From NCBI RefSeq assembly GCF_002806945.1, contig NZ_NIHC01000005.1, forward strand, positions 248,001 to 312,000: a stretch of 64,000 nt of DNA, in the 5' to 3' direction. This stretch comes from Marinobacter salexigens (GTDB lineage: Bacteria; Pseudomonadota; Gammaproteobacteria; Pseudomonadales; Oleiphilaceae). Under the pieces are notes generated by a model. That model did not search any database, was not told the origin of the DNA, and worked only from the letters and a program-made list of their open reading frames with translations. The first letter of the stretch is position 1, and each line of letters opens with the position of its first letter. This document shows positions 45,462 through 54,576 of this stretch, one piece after another. The translations under genes and the position numbers were made by a program.

Positions 45462-46207
45462 GCGACACCGCTACTGCAAAGGCACAACAAGTATTCCAGT
45501 TAAAAAGTGCCAGCGTTTCCATGACGGCACTGGAGCTCTACTACTTCGACAATGACGAATTTGAAGAAACCCTGAAAAACAAAATCAGCCAGGCACCAGG
45601 CTTCTTTCGGGATATTCCTCTGATTGTCAGCCTGGAAAAATACGAAGGCCTCGACAGTGAACTGGATTTTTTCAAGATCATCGGAGCTTGTCGTCGCAAC
45701 AACATCCATGTAATCGGTGTCCGTGGCGGGAACGATGATCAACGCCGTCTTGCTCGAGGGGCTTCGTTGGCGCTCATGCCCGGGGGCGCTCAAAGGGACC
45801 GGGAGCACGAAACCTCCGTTGAGGTATCTGAGGCACCCGCAGCGCCCGCCCCACAGGTTGCCAAAGAGGCAGCCGAAACCAAAATCATCAGCCACCCGGT
45901 TCGCTCAGGCCAGCAAATTCATGCGCCAGACGGCGACCTGGTTGTCCTTGGCCCTGTGCAGGCGGGGGCAGAAGTGTTAGCCGCTGGCAGCATTCATGTT
46001 TACGGCCCTTTGCGAGGTCGGGCGCTAGCCGGGATTCATGGTGCCGAATCAGCAAGAATTTTCTGCCAATCTTTGGAGGCAGAGCTTGTGTCCATCGCTG
46101 GACACTATAAAATCTCTGAAGATCTTCAGGACAACGGCTGGAAAAGCGCTGTGCAGATTCAGCTCAGGGACGACCTGCTGGTGGTAGCACCACTGGACAA
46201 GGCCTGA
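45458..46207 (+). CDS. minC: Septum site-determining protein MinC
   Basis: Blocks FtsZ ring formation away from mid-cell together with MinD. The 249-residue protein has the N-terminal FtsZ-binding domain (about 10-105), a Pro/Ala linker near residues 120-140, and the C-terminal beta-helix domain (GDLVVLGPVQAGAEVLAAGSIHVYGPLRGRA) that binds MinD. Start overlaps the hopJ-like stop. Confidence 0.95.
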   Translation: MSDTATAKAQQVFQLKSASVSMTALELYYFDNDEFEETLKNKISQAPGFFRDIPLIVSLEKYEGLDSELDFFKIIGACRRNNIHVIGVRGGNDDQRRLARGASLALMPGGAQRDREHETSVEVSEAPAAPAPQVAKEAAETKIISHPVRSGQQIHAPDGDLVVLGPVQAGAEVLAAGSIHVYGPLRGRALAGIHGAESARIFCQSLEAELVSIAGHYKISEDLQDNGWKSAVQIQLRDDLLVVAPLDKA

Positions 46208-46287
46208 CACTGGAATCGAACCCAATAATTTGACCGGGCGATAAACCGGCTGGCACGACGAATCCATTGAAATACAGGAAATAGACC

Positions 46288-47100
46288 TTGGCTAGAATTA
46301 TTGTCGTTACCTCAGGAAAAGGCGGGGTTGGTAAAACCACCACCAGCGCCTCCATAAGCACCGGCCTTGCAAAGCGCGGCCACAAAACCGTAGTGGTCGA
46401 TTTTGATGTAGGCCTGCGCAACCTTGACCTCATCATGAACTGTGAACGCCGTGTAGTGTATGACTTTGTCAACGTCATACAAGGCGATGCGACCTTGAAT
46501 CAGGCTCTGATACGGGACAAGCGGGTCGACACCCTCTATATTCTCCCAACCTCGCAAACCCGTGAAAAAGAAGCGTTAACCAAAGAAGGCGTTGAAAAAG
46601 TCATCAACGAACTCTCTGAAACCTTCGATTACATTATCTGCGACTCCCCCGCCGGGATTGAACATGGAGCTCAGATGGCTCTGTACTACGCGGACGAGGC
46701 CGTTGTTGTTACCAACCCCGAGGTGTCCTCCGTTCGGGATTCTGATCGCATTCTTGGCATCCTGCAAAGCAAATCCCGTCGTGCAGAAATGGGTGAGGAT
46801 CCGGTTAAGGAGCACTTGCTGCTGACCCGATACAACCCGGATCGCGTTGAGCGAGGCGAAATGCTGTCGGTAGCAGACGTAGAAGAGATACTGGCCATTC
46901 CATTACTGGGTGTGATTCCGGAAAGCCAGGTTGTTCTCAACGCCTCAAACCAGGGCTTGCCGGTTATTCTTGAAACCGAGAGCGATGCTGGCCAGGCGTA
47001 TGACGACGCCGTTGCACGCCTTCTGGGTGAGGAGCGAGAACACCGCTTCATGACCAACCAGAAAAAGGGTTTCTTTTCGCGGATGTTCAAGGGGGGCTAA
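46288..47100 (+). CDS. minD: Septum site-determining ATPase MinD
   Basis: Membrane-associated ATPase that recruits MinC and oscillates with MinE. The 270-residue protein begins at a TTG (MARIIVVTSGKGGVGKTTTS) and has the deviant Walker A, switch II (DSPAGIE), and the C-terminal amphipathic membrane helix (KGFFSRMFKGG). AGGAA lies 7-8 bases upstream. Confidence 0.97.
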   Translation: MARIIVVTSGKGGVGKTTTSASISTGLAKRGHKTVVVDFDVGLRNLDLIMNCERRVVYDFVNVIQGDATLNQALIRDKRVDTLYILPTSQTREKEALTKEGVEKVINELSETFDYIICDSPAGIEHGAQMALYYADEAVVVTNPEVSSVRDSDRILGILQSKSRRAEMGEDPVKEHLLLTRYNPDRVERGEMLSVADVEEILAIPLLGVIPESQVVLNASNQGLPVILETESDAGQAYDDAVARLLGEEREHRFMTNQKKGFFSRMFKGG

Positions 47101-47103
47101 CGG

Positions 47104-47355
47104 ATGAGTTTCCTCGATTATTTCAGAGGCAAGAAATCAGGCTCCGCCAATGTGGCGAAAGAGCGCTTGCAAATTATTGTTGCTCACGAGCGTGGGCAGC
47201 GCGACCAGCCGGACTACCTGCCGCAAATGCAGCAGGAAATACTGGCCGTCATTCGCAAGTATGTGCAAATCAGTGATGACATGGTTCAGGTGGAGGTAGA
47301 CCGCAACGATAACTGTTCTGTACTGGAGCTGAACGTTACCTTACCCGAGCGCTGA
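47104..47355 (+). CDS. minE: Cell division topological specificity factor MinE
   Basis: Stimulates MinD ATPase and drives pole-to-pole oscillation. The 83-residue protein has the amphipathic N-terminal membrane helix (MSFLDYFRG), the MinD-contact strand ([14 protein letters not shown]) and the dimerisation domain. Three bases after minD. Confidence 0.97.
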   Translation: MSFLDYFRGKKSGSANVAKERLQIIVAHERGQRDQPDYLPQMQQEILAVIRKYVQISDDMVQVEVDRNDNCSVLELNVTLPER

Positions 47356-47382
47356 GCCAACTCACGCCCCGTGATGTGAACG

Positions 47383-47417
47383 AGCGTCGGCCCGCTGTCG
47401 GCTGGTTGGCGCTTTTT
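47383..47417 (+). terminator. Terminator of the minCDE operon
   Basis: AGCGTCGGCC pairs with GGTTGGCGCT (ten pairs, three of them G-U) around an 11-base loop, followed by TTTTT on the plus strand, 28 bp past minE and before the convergent DUF2804 gene. Confidence 0.7.
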
Positions 47418-47442
47418 CATCACCAGGTTACAAACCTTGCCG

Positions 47443-48456
47443 CTACCAACGGGCGAAGTGATCTTCCATTAACCCCTGCAAGCCTTGCACATCAACCCGG
47501 TTACCGCTTTCATCGGTCAGGGTTCCACTGAAAGTGCCCACATATTGCCGGAAATTGGACGCCAGAACCCCCGCATTCAGCTTTTCCTTACGCGCGGTGG
47601 CCGGCACGAAGTGCAGATCTACCCGTCCATCTACCGTGGTTACATGCCAGTCACTTCCGGGACTGTAACGATCGAAGCTAAACCGGGCTGCTCCCAGCTT
47701 TTGGCATTGCCCATCCAGCCACAGCGCGTTCTCTGTCATGCCGGTTTCGTTAACGCCCGCGGCCAAATTGAGCCCGAGTGAGCGACCATCTGGCAGCTGC
47801 CCTGCCAGGCTCGCCCAGTTCCAGGCTGTTTCGCGACGCATGAAGCCACAACTCCAATCAATGGCGCCTCTGGAAGCTTCATCACAGCGCCAAATTTGAT
47901 CGCCCCAACGAATTTCACCTTCTGCCGGCAGCCCCGCCGACTTGCGGGTGAACACCCAGCCGTTGTAACCCGCAGGGCACACCAGCCGCAAAGGATCAGC
48001 ATCGTTTTTCAGCGTTAACTCCACGCGGATTCCTCCGGGTGCGGATATCGAGATGGCCCTGCCCCCGGCGAAAGGTAGTATGCGCATAGACACCTTTCCT
48101 TTACTGAACGAGGCCTGGCCGTGTTCTGGGTATGGCTCTATCCGGGTACCCATGGCCAAAGGGCTCATAAAGCTCTGTTCAAACATCTGCCCAGAAGCGA
48201 CATCGTAGAGGTAGAAAAAACCGCTGCCCACAAGCTTCAAATCAACCAGCGCCATACCAAACACCCACCCGGTACCTGTCGCACTCACAAACTGGAACTG
48301 GTTGAATCTCAAGCGCCGGGCCAGTTTTGAACGCGGGCGGTCCATCACAGTGCGCAGGTCGTATTCCAGATAGTTTATTTCATCTACTGGCTGCTCAAGT
48401 ACGCCGGGGGTTATGTGCCCTTTCGCATTAATCAGTTTTTTTATCGTCATTATCAT
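47443..48456 (-). CDS. DUF2804-family protein
   Basis: 337 residues of the DUF2804 family, unknown function, beta-rich. No signal peptide. Visible features: YLEYDLRTVMDRPRSKLARRLRFNQF near the N terminus, an internal CGFMRRETAWNWAS motif and a C-terminal GLMEDHFARW. Convergent with minE, divergent from the START gene. Confidence 0.82.
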   Translation of the reverse strand: MIMTIKKLINAKGHITPGVLEQPVDEINYLEYDLRTVMDRPRSKLARRLRFNQFQFVSATGTGWVFGMALVDLKLVGSGFFYLYDVASGQMFEQSFMSPLAMGTRIEPYPEHGQASFSKGKVSMRILPFAGGRAISISAPGGIRVELTLKNDADPLRLVCPAGYNGWVFTRKSAGLPAEGEIRWGDQIWRCDEASRGAIDWSCGFMRRETAWNWASLAGQLPDGRSLGLNLAAGVNETGMTENALWLDGQCQKLGAARFSFDRYSPGSDWHVTTVDGRVDLHFVPATARKEKLNAGVLASNFRQYVGTFSGTLTDESGNRVDVQGLQGLMEDHFARW

Positions 48457-48585
48457 CGTCAGATCAGGCCAATTTATTGGACTGTTCTACCGGGCCACAA
48501 CCTGGTTCACAATCCCCTGCTTCAGCGCCACAATGCCCGGCACCCCATGATAGACTCTGCCCTATTTTTTCAAGGAAGTGTACTT

Positions 48586-49326
48586 ATGAACAAGACCGAA
48601 GCCCATTGCTTTAACCGCTGGGCCTCAGTCATCAGTAGTGCGTTTATTGCCCTGCTGGTTTCTGTTTTGGCGACAACCACTACACTCGCAGCCTTACCAG
48701 GAGAAGACAGCGATACCTGGAGCTTGCGCAAAGAAGTTGGTGACATTCGCGTCTACACCATGAAACAGAGCGACTCCAGCTTTCAGGCATTCAAAGCGGA
48801 AGCCCTGATTGATGCGCCTATCGAAGCCATTATGGCGGTTATGCAAAACCCCGCCTCTTGCATTGAGTGGTTGCTCAACTGCACTGAGTCCTACGCCATC
48901 GGCAAAGGCAACTTTCATCAGCGCTATGCCTATTCCGTAAATGATCTGCCCTGGCCGGTCACTGATCGGGATTACGTTATCAGCATTAGTACTCGGGGCG
49001 ACAAAGCCTCCGGCGAAATCATTATGGAAATGAGCGCCGTACCTGAAATGCGGGCAGTGATCAGCAACCGCGTAAGAGTTGAACTTTCAAACACCAAATA
49101 CAGGTTTGTGCCTGAAAACGGCAAAACCCGCATGACCTGGCTGCAACACACAGACCCCAAAGGTGCACTACCCGGCTGGCTGGTTAATTCCCTCTTGGTG
49201 GACATCCCGGCAAGCTCCCTTGAAGAACTGGGAAGAGTTGCAGCCAAAGAGCGTTATCAAGGCTTCAGGCTGATATATGATGAGAACGGCCAGTTGGTTG
49301 ATGTAAGGCAAGCCAGCAGCAACTGA
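48586..49326 (+). CDS. START-domain lipid-binding protein, secreted
   Basis: 246 residues from the ATG at 48586, which has AAGGAAG upstream; an open frame starting 57 codons earlier is not supported. A signal peptide (about 10-35, ending near TTLAALPG) precedes a START/SRPBCC helix-grip domain (about 45-235; KQSDSSFQAFKAEALIDAPIEAIM, RYAYSVNDLPWPVTDRDYV). Likely binds a lipid or other hydrophobic ligand in the periplasm. Confidence 0.85.
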   Translation: MNKTEAHCFNRWASVISSAFIALLVSVLATTTTLAALPGEDSDTWSLRKEVGDIRVYTMKQSDSSFQAFKAEALIDAPIEAIMAVMQNPASCIEWLLNCTESYAIGKGNFHQRYAYSVNDLPWPVTDRDYVISISTRGDKASGEIIMEMSAVPEMRAVISNRVRVELSNTKYRFVPENGKTRMTWLQHTDPKGALPGWLVNSLLVDIPASSLEELGRVAAKERYQGFRLIYDENGQLVDVRQASSN

Positions 49327-49397
49327 AGAAGGGTGACGGGCCTGGTGTGAAACGCTAAGCTCTGGTGGAAGGACTTCACGCAGCAGGAAAATTTTTA

Positions 49398-49895
49398 ATG
49401 ACTGTGCTCGCTCACGAGATCATGACGCCCAGCATCAAGGCTGTACCACAATCATGGACAATGGATCGCCTGGCCCGGTTTCTGACAGATAACGAGATTA
49501 CTGGCAGCCCGGTTACGGATGAGTCCGGTGAAATAATTGGCATTGCTACCCTTAAAGACATCACTGAATTCCGCTGGAATGCCGACCGCTCCGGTTCCAG
49601 CGCAGAAAACCAACTCTCCGCTGAGGATCAGCAGGAAGCGCGGCGTTTGCGCATGGTGCTTTTTGAGGAAATGAGCAAAGTACCGGTGGAAGTGCGAGAC
49701 ATCATGACGCCCATCGTACTATCGGTTGACGAAAACACACCGGTGCGCGACATTGCCAATCTTATGATGCAAGAACACCTGCACCGAATATTTATTACCC
49801 GAGACTCGAAGATAACCGGTATTGTTACCACATACGATATGCTGAAAGTTATTTCGGATGAGGAGCTTACAAAACGCTGCGCCCGAAATGACTGA
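49398..49895 (+). CDS. Two-CBS-domain protein
   Basis: 165 residues made of a Bateman pair: CBS1 (about 8-70; EIMTPSIKAVPQSWTMDRLARFL) and CBS2 (about 100-160; DIMTPIVLSVDENTPVRDIANLM). Family proteins sense adenine nucleotides, but no output domain is attached. The ATG at 49398 has AGGAAAA upstream; a GTG eleven codons earlier is less likely. It lies 25 bp before the PIN-PhoH gene. Confidence 0.85.
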   Translation: MTVLAHEIMTPSIKAVPQSWTMDRLARFLTDNEITGSPVTDESGEIIGIATLKDITEFRWNADRSGSSAENQLSAEDQQEARRLRMVLFEEMSKVPVEVRDIMTPIVLSVDENTPVRDIANLMMQEHLHRIFITRDSKITGIVTTYDMLKVISDEELTKRCARND

Positions 49896-49920
49896 ACCAT
49901 CAAAGAGGTAGCGTCTTAAT

Positions 49921-51318
49921 ATGCCCAGAACATCGGATACTGCACCGCAAGTTCGAAGAACCATGTACGTCCTCGACACCAATGTCCTGATCCACGACCC
50001 CAACGCCCTCCTGAACTTCGAAGAACACGACGTCATCATCCCGATGACGGTGCTGGAAGAACTCGACGGCCTGAAAACAGGCAAGCAAAGTGTTGCTGCC
50101 GATTGTCGCCAGGCAATACGTACCGTAGACAAACTGCTTGGGGATGCGTCTCCCAAGGAGATAGAACAAGGTGTACCCATCGTGCGGGCCAAGATGTCAA
50201 AACCCTTGGGCACCCTCTCCATACTGATGAGCACGGAGCATACCGGCAATCATGCTCTGCCTGAGCATCTGAACGACAACAAGATAATCAACAGCCTTGC
50301 GGCGCTTCAGGACCAGCACAAATCCCGGGACATAATCCTGGTCAGTAAAGACATCAACATGCGGCTGAAAGCCCGTGGCTTCGGTGTGGAGGCCCAAGAC
50401 TACCAGAACGACCAACTGGTTGATGACATTGACCTGCTTCCGAAGGGCTACATTGAGTTTCCCAACTCATTCTGGGACACCATTGCCAAAGTGGAAACCG
50501 TGCAACGTGAAGGTGCCACTGAGCACACTCTCAAGCGCGAAGGCGAGCTGGCAAAGCTGAACATCAACGAGTTTGTGCTTGATGAACAGGGGTTTATCGG
50601 TAGGGTGGTTAACATTACGGATACCCAAGTGGTCATCCGTGATCTGCACCAGCACGATCTGATGAACGAGGAAGTCTGGGGCCTGGTGCCTCGGGATATC
50701 TATCAGGCCATGGCCTTGCATCTGCTGTTGGACCCGGACATCCACCTGGTCAACCTCACCGGCTCTGCCGGCTCTGGCAAAACCATTCTGGCACTGGCCG
50801 CCTGCATTGAGATGACCGTGGCAAGCAAACTCTACAAGCGGATTATCGCCACCCGCTCAACCCAGGGGCTGGATGAGGATATTGGTTTCCTGCCCGGCAC
50901 CGAGGCTGAAAAAATGGAACCCTGGCTGGGGGCCATTGTGGACAACCTGGAAGCCCTGCACGAAGACGATGAGAATATGACCGCCAGTGTGGACTATATT
51001 CTCAGCAAGGTGCCACTGCACTTCAAATCCATGAACTACATTCGTGGCCGCAGTTTCCAGCACAGCCTGATCATCATTGATGAATCCCAGAATCTGACTC
51101 CGCATCAGATCAAGACCATCATTACCCGAGCTGGCAATGGCTCCAAGGTGATCTGCCTGGGCAACCTGGCGCAGATCGACACCCCCTATCTGAGCGCTCT
51201 GAGCTCAGGCCTTACCTACATGACTGAGCGTTTCAAAACCTTCAAGCACGGAGGGCATATTCATCTGCAAGGGGTGCCACGCTCACTGCTGGCCGAGTTC
51301 GCCGAAGCCAACCTGTAA
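49921..51318 (+). CDS. PIN-PhoH protein (PhoH2-like ribonuclease/ATPase)
   Basis: 465 residues: N-terminal PIN nuclease domain (about 12-145; YVLDTNVLIHDP, MTVLEELDGLK, ILVSKDINMRLKARG with the acidic triad) fused to a PhoH ATPase domain (about 260-460; Walker A GSAGSGKTILALAA, Walker B HSLIIIDESQNL). Such fusions act as RNA helicase-RNases in mycobacteria and may work in RNA decay or stress. Widely conserved in gammaproteobacteria. Confidence 0.92.
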   Translation: MPRTSDTAPQVRRTMYVLDTNVLIHDPNALLNFEEHDVIIPMTVLEELDGLKTGKQSVAADCRQAIRTVDKLLGDASPKEIEQGVPIVRAKMSKPLGTLSILMSTEHTGNHALPEHLNDNKIINSLAALQDQHKSRDIILVSKDINMRLKARGFGVEAQDYQNDQLVDDIDLLPKGYIEFPNSFWDTIAKVETVQREGATEHTLKREGELAKLNINEFVLDEQGFIGRVVNITDTQVVIRDLHQHDLMNEEVWGLVPRDIYQAMALHLLLDPDIHLVNLTGSAGSGKTILALAACIEMTVASKLYKRIIATRSTQGLDEDIGFLPGTEAEKMEPWLGAIVDNLEALHEDDENMTASVDYILSKVPLHFKSMNYIRGRSFQHSLIIIDESQNLTPHQIKTIITRAGNGSKVICLGNLAQIDTPYLSALSSGLTYMTERFKTFKHGGHIHLQGVPRSLLAEFAEANL

Positions 51319-51346
51319 GCACAGCTCTACGCCTTTAGTCCAAGAC

Positions 51347-51376
51347 TTGTGCCGGAACCCTCTTGTTTCGGCACAA
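51347..51376 (+). terminator. Hairpin after PIN-PhoH gene
   Basis: TTGTGCCG and CGGCACAA form an eight-pair stem, extended by GAA/TTT with one gap. It lies 28 bp past the stop codon. No strong T-run follows, so termination is uncertain. Confidence 0.45.
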
Positions 51377-51490
51377 ATCGGATACACTGGCTTTCAAGCC
51401 ATCCTCTGTGCGTAAACATGCACCCACCCAGGATAGGCTATATTTCAAAAAACAAAACGCTACTCAAACAAACATAACAGGTAGGCATCG

Positions 51491-53173
51491 ATGAGCTCTA
51501 TTATATTGATGGTACTCGGGCTTGGGGGCATGGCGCTGGGCTTTTTCGTTTACTCGAAATTCCTCGCACACATTGTTTTCAAACTGAGTGACAGCTTCAA
51601 AACCCCGGCTGAAGAGTTTGAAGACGGCATCGACTTTGTCCCCACCAATAAATTTGTACTCTGGGGCCACCATTTTACGTCAGTAGCCGGCGCTGCGCCC
51701 ATTGTAGGCCCGGCAATAGCTGTTATCTGGGGCTGGTTGCCAGCCTTCTTGTGGGTCACCCTCGGGACCATTTTCTTTGCTGGCGTTCACGACTTTGGCG
51801 CCATCTGGGCCAGCGTAAGAAACAAGGGAAAGTCGGTAGGCACCCTCACTGGTGAAGTGGTTGGTAGCCGCGCCAGAGCTATATTCTCCATAGTGATTTT
51901 TCTGGTTCTGCTGATGGTGAACGCGGTATTTGGCGTGGTAATTGCCAAGCTGCTGATCAACAATCCCGGCGCTGTTGTTCCCGTTTGGGGCGCCATCGCC
52001 GTGGCCCTGGTGATTGGCCAGGCTATTTACCGGGCAAAAATGAGCCTGCCACTTGTTTCTATTGTTGGCGTAGTTGCTCTGTACTTCCTGATTTACATTG
52101 GCCCTTCTGTGCCAGTTTCCCTGCCCGAATCCGTGGGTGGGCTTTCACCCAGTGCGGCCTGGATCATCATCCTGTTTGTGTATGCTGCCATTGCCTCGCT
52201 GCTCCCTGTGTGGGTGTTGCTGCAGCCGCGGGACTACATTAACGGCCTGCAGTTGTTCGTAGGGCTAGCCGCTCTATACGCCGCTGTGCTGATCGCAAAC
52301 CCAACAGTGGTCGCCCCCATGATCAACGTGGATGTACCACCCGGCACACCCTCGATGATTCCGCTGTTGTTCGTAACCATTGCCTGTGGCGCTATCTCCG
52401 GCTTTCACGGTCTGGTTGCCTCAGGCACCACGTCCAAACAGCTGGCGAAAGAAGGCGATGCCCGCTTTGTTGGCTACTTTGGCGCAACCGGTGAAGGCGC
52501 ACTGGCGTTGGCTGCCATTATTGCGGCTACAGCTGGCTTTGCCTCTCTCGCAGACTGGCAGGCCATGTATCACTCTTTTGGACAGGGCGGCGTGCTTGCA
52601 TTTGTAAACGGTGGCGCGGCGATTCTAAGCGCCGGTACCGGTCTCGACCTTGCCATTGCAGCCACTATGCTGACCGTTATGGCCGCTCTGTTTGCCGGCA
52701 CCACCATGGATACCGGCCTACGCCTGCAGCGCTATATCTTTCAGGAGTGGGGCGATATCTATAACATCAAATGGATGGCCAAACCGCTGCCGGCCACACT
52801 GCTGTCTGTGGGCACTTGCCTGGCTCTGGCGTTCGGCGCCGGCGGTGCAGATGGCTCGGGTGGCCTGCTGATATGGCCCCTGTTCGGTACCACCAACCAG
52901 CTTCTGGCCGGCCTGACCCTTCTGGTTGTTACCGTGATGCTGGTGCGCAAAGGTTCGCCCACGTTTTACACTCTGGCGCCACTGGTATTTGTTCTCGCCA
53001 TGTCGCTATTTGCCTTGCTGATTCAGCTCAAAGGCTTTTACGACAAGGCAGACTGGTTCCTGTTTACTATGGACCTGGTAGTTCTTGTGGCCGCCATTTT
53101 TGTCACGCTGGAGTGCATCTCCGCACTAAAACGTGCAAAAGCAGAAGTGAGTCTCTCATCCGCAGGGGACTGA
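51491..53173 (+). CDS. cstA: CstA-family carbon starvation / peptide transporter
   Basis: Inner-membrane transporter of 560 residues with about 16 hydrophobic segments. CstA homologues in E. coli import pyruvate or peptides when carbon runs low. Typical stretches are GPAIAVIWGWLPAFLWV, GAVHDFGA-like GVHDFGAIWASVRNKG, ISGFHGLVASGTTSKQ and TTNQLLAGL. Short compared with E. coli CstA (about 700), matching the smaller subgroup. The next gene is a small CC-stop protein, where ybdD often stands. Confidence 0.88.
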   Translation: MSSIILMVLGLGGMALGFFVYSKFLAHIVFKLSDSFKTPAEEFEDGIDFVPTNKFVLWGHHFTSVAGAAPIVGPAIAVIWGWLPAFLWVTLGTIFFAGVHDFGAIWASVRNKGKSVGTLTGEVVGSRARAIFSIVIFLVLLMVNAVFGVVIAKLLINNPGAVVPVWGAIAVALVIGQAIYRAKMSLPLVSIVGVVALYFLIYIGPSVPVSLPESVGGLSPSAAWIIILFVYAAIASLLPVWVLLQPRDYINGLQLFVGLAALYAAVLIANPTVVAPMINVDVPPGTPSMIPLLFVTIACGAISGFHGLVASGTTSKQLAKEGDARFVGYFGATGEGALALAAIIAATAGFASLADWQAMYHSFGQGGVLAFVNGGAAILSAGTGLDLAIAATMLTVMAALFAGTTMDTGLRLQRYIFQEWGDIYNIKWMAKPLPATLLSVGTCLALAFGAGGADGSGGLLIWPLFGTTNQLLAGLTLLVVTVMLVRKGSPTFYTLAPLVFVLAMSLFALLIQLKGFYDKADWFLFTMDLVVLVAAIFVTLECISALKRAKAEVSLSSAGD

Positions 53174-53185
53174 GCAGGCTCTGAG

Positions 53186-53219
53186 AAAACCGGCCGGGGT
53201 ATATATCCTGGCCGGTTTC
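53186..53219 (+). terminator. Hairpin between cstA and the CC-stop gene
   Basis: AAACCGGCC and GGCCGGTTT enclose a 14-base loop, 13 bp after cstA. Only a short mixed T-run (TTTCCTGTTT) follows, so read-through to the next gene is possible. Confidence 0.6.
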
Positions 53220-53238
53220 CTGTTTATGGGAGTAGTTG

Positions 53239-53517
53239 ATGAAAAAGACGCTGTCCCGCCTGAAATATCTCTACCAGAAAGCCAGCCAGGCAGGTGCGGA
53301 ATACTATAACGCGCCCTATAGAGCCGCTATTGCCCGCGCCAGGCGCGAGGAAGACGACCTCTTCATGCTACTGGTGTTCAGTGAAATGATGGGCATCCCT
53401 AACCCTGCAAGTTGGTATTGCATGGAACTGCAACCGCTCATGCTTGAACGATTCCACGACTGGCATACCCGCATGGGCATGGAGCGCTCACCGCTCGACA
53501 ACTTCCGCTGCTGTTGA
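53239..53517 (+). CDS. cory-CC-star-like small protein
   Basis: 92 residues ending in Cys-Cys directly before the stop (DNFRCC). Helical, with tyrosine-rich start (YLYQKASQAGAEYYNAPYRAAI), a conserved-looking LFMLLVFSEMMGIPNPASWY stretch. This fits the family called cory-CC-star, typically encoded next to ArsA-type ATPases, with unknown function (some members are predicted selenoproteins; here ordinary Cys codons, TGC TGT). The ATG at 53239 is preferred over a TTG one codon earlier. It lies 7 bp before the ArsA-type gene. Confidence 0.8.
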   Translation: MKKTLSRLKYLYQKASQAGAEYYNAPYRAAIARARREEDDLFMLLVFSEMMGIPNPASWYCMELQPLMLERFHDWHTRMGMERSPLDNFRCC

Positions 53518-53524
53518 GGAAATA

Positions 53525-54544
53525 ATGCTGCAAACTCATAACCTGGATATTCTGGCACTTATTACCAGCCGCAAACTGATTATGGTGGGCGGCAAAGGTG
53601 GGGTAGGTAAAACCACCACGGCTTCTGCTATTGCCGTTGCCGCAGCCAACCAAGGGCGCCGGGTATTATTAATCTCTACCGATCCGGCCCACAGCCTTGC
53701 GGATGCATTTGATCGCGCCATCGGAGGCCAGGTAACGCGCATGGCGCCAAATCTGGACGCTCTTGAGTTGGATCCGAATACAGAAGCCGAGGCCTACATG
53801 GACCGGGTTATGCAGCAGATGCGGCGGTTCGCCGGCCCGGATCAGATCAATGAGTTGCAGCGACAGCTGAGGTTAGGCGCACAATCTCCAGGCGCTCAGG
53901 AAGCGGCCATACTGGAACGAATGGCCACGCTGATTGAAGACAGCGAAAACAACTACGACCTGTTGATTTTCGACACAGCCCCCACAGGCCATACCTTACG
54001 ACTGCTGACTTTACCGGAAATCATGGCAGCCTGGACCGACGGCCTGCTGAAACACAACAAACGCTCTGAGAAGCTGGGCAAAGCGCTGGCTCATCTTACG
54101 CCCGGGCGAAGCGTCGACAATCCACTGAAAAGCCCTGAAGAAAATCCGATAGAAGGCATGGACCAACGAAGCCAGGAGCTAACCGAAACCTTGCTGCGCC
54201 GCCAGCGGCTGTTTCAACGCACTCGCCGCCGCCTTAACGATACGGAACACACTGCTTTCGTGTTTGTGATGACTCCGGAGAAGCTACCTATTCTTGAAAC
54301 TGGCAGAGCCATAGAGGCGCTAGCTAGTGCCAACATCCCGGTTGCCGGCGTGATCGTGAACCGCATCATGCCAGATACCGCCAGCAGCTCTTTCTGGCAA
54401 GCCCGCGTTGAGCGCCAAAAGCGACACCTTCACGAAATCGACACTGTGCTAAAGGATCTGCCCCAGAAACGCTTACCGCTAATGGAAGACGACGTAAGCG
54501 GGCTCGAAGCACTTTCGCAATTTGCCGATTTAATGATCCGCTAG
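53525..54544 (+). CDS. ArsA/Get3-type ATPase
   Basis: Cytoplasmic ATPase of 339 residues from the ATG at 53525 (GAGGAAATA upstream). Deviant Walker A GGKGGVGKTTTA (with the intradimer Lys), switch I STDPAHSLADAF, switch II DTAPTGHTLRLLTLP. Arsenite-type Cys ligands are not obvious and no ars genes are near, so it is closer to Get3-like proteins than to an arsenite pump. Coupled to the CC-stop gene, which is its likely partner. Confidence 0.9.
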   Translation: MLQTHNLDILALITSRKLIMVGGKGGVGKTTTASAIAVAAANQGRRVLLISTDPAHSLADAFDRAIGGQVTRMAPNLDALELDPNTEAEAYMDRVMQQMRRFAGPDQINELQRQLRLGAQSPGAQEAAILERMATLIEDSENNYDLLIFDTAPTGHTLRLLTLPEIMAAWTDGLLKHNKRSEKLGKALAHLTPGRSVDNPLKSPEENPIEGMDQRSQELTETLLRRQRLFQRTRRRLNDTEHTAFVFVMTPEKLPILETGRAIEALASANIPVAGVIVNRIMPDTASSSFWQARVERQKRHLHEIDTVLKDLPQKRLPLMEDDVSGLEALSQFADLMIR

Positions 54545-54568
54545 AGTTCCCAGCCACACCGGGAACTC
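54544..54568. terminator. Hairpin between convergent ArsA-type and MCP genes
   Basis: GAGTTCCC and GGGAACTC form an eight-pair stem with a nine-base loop. No T-run in either direction, so a role as bidirectional terminator is uncertain. Confidence 0.4.
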
Positions 54569-54576
54569 TCCAGGCA

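Noticed and set aside
53525..54544. Arsenite pump ATPase
   Set aside because: No arsenic-resistance genes nearby and no evident Cys ligand set; Get3-like is the safer description.
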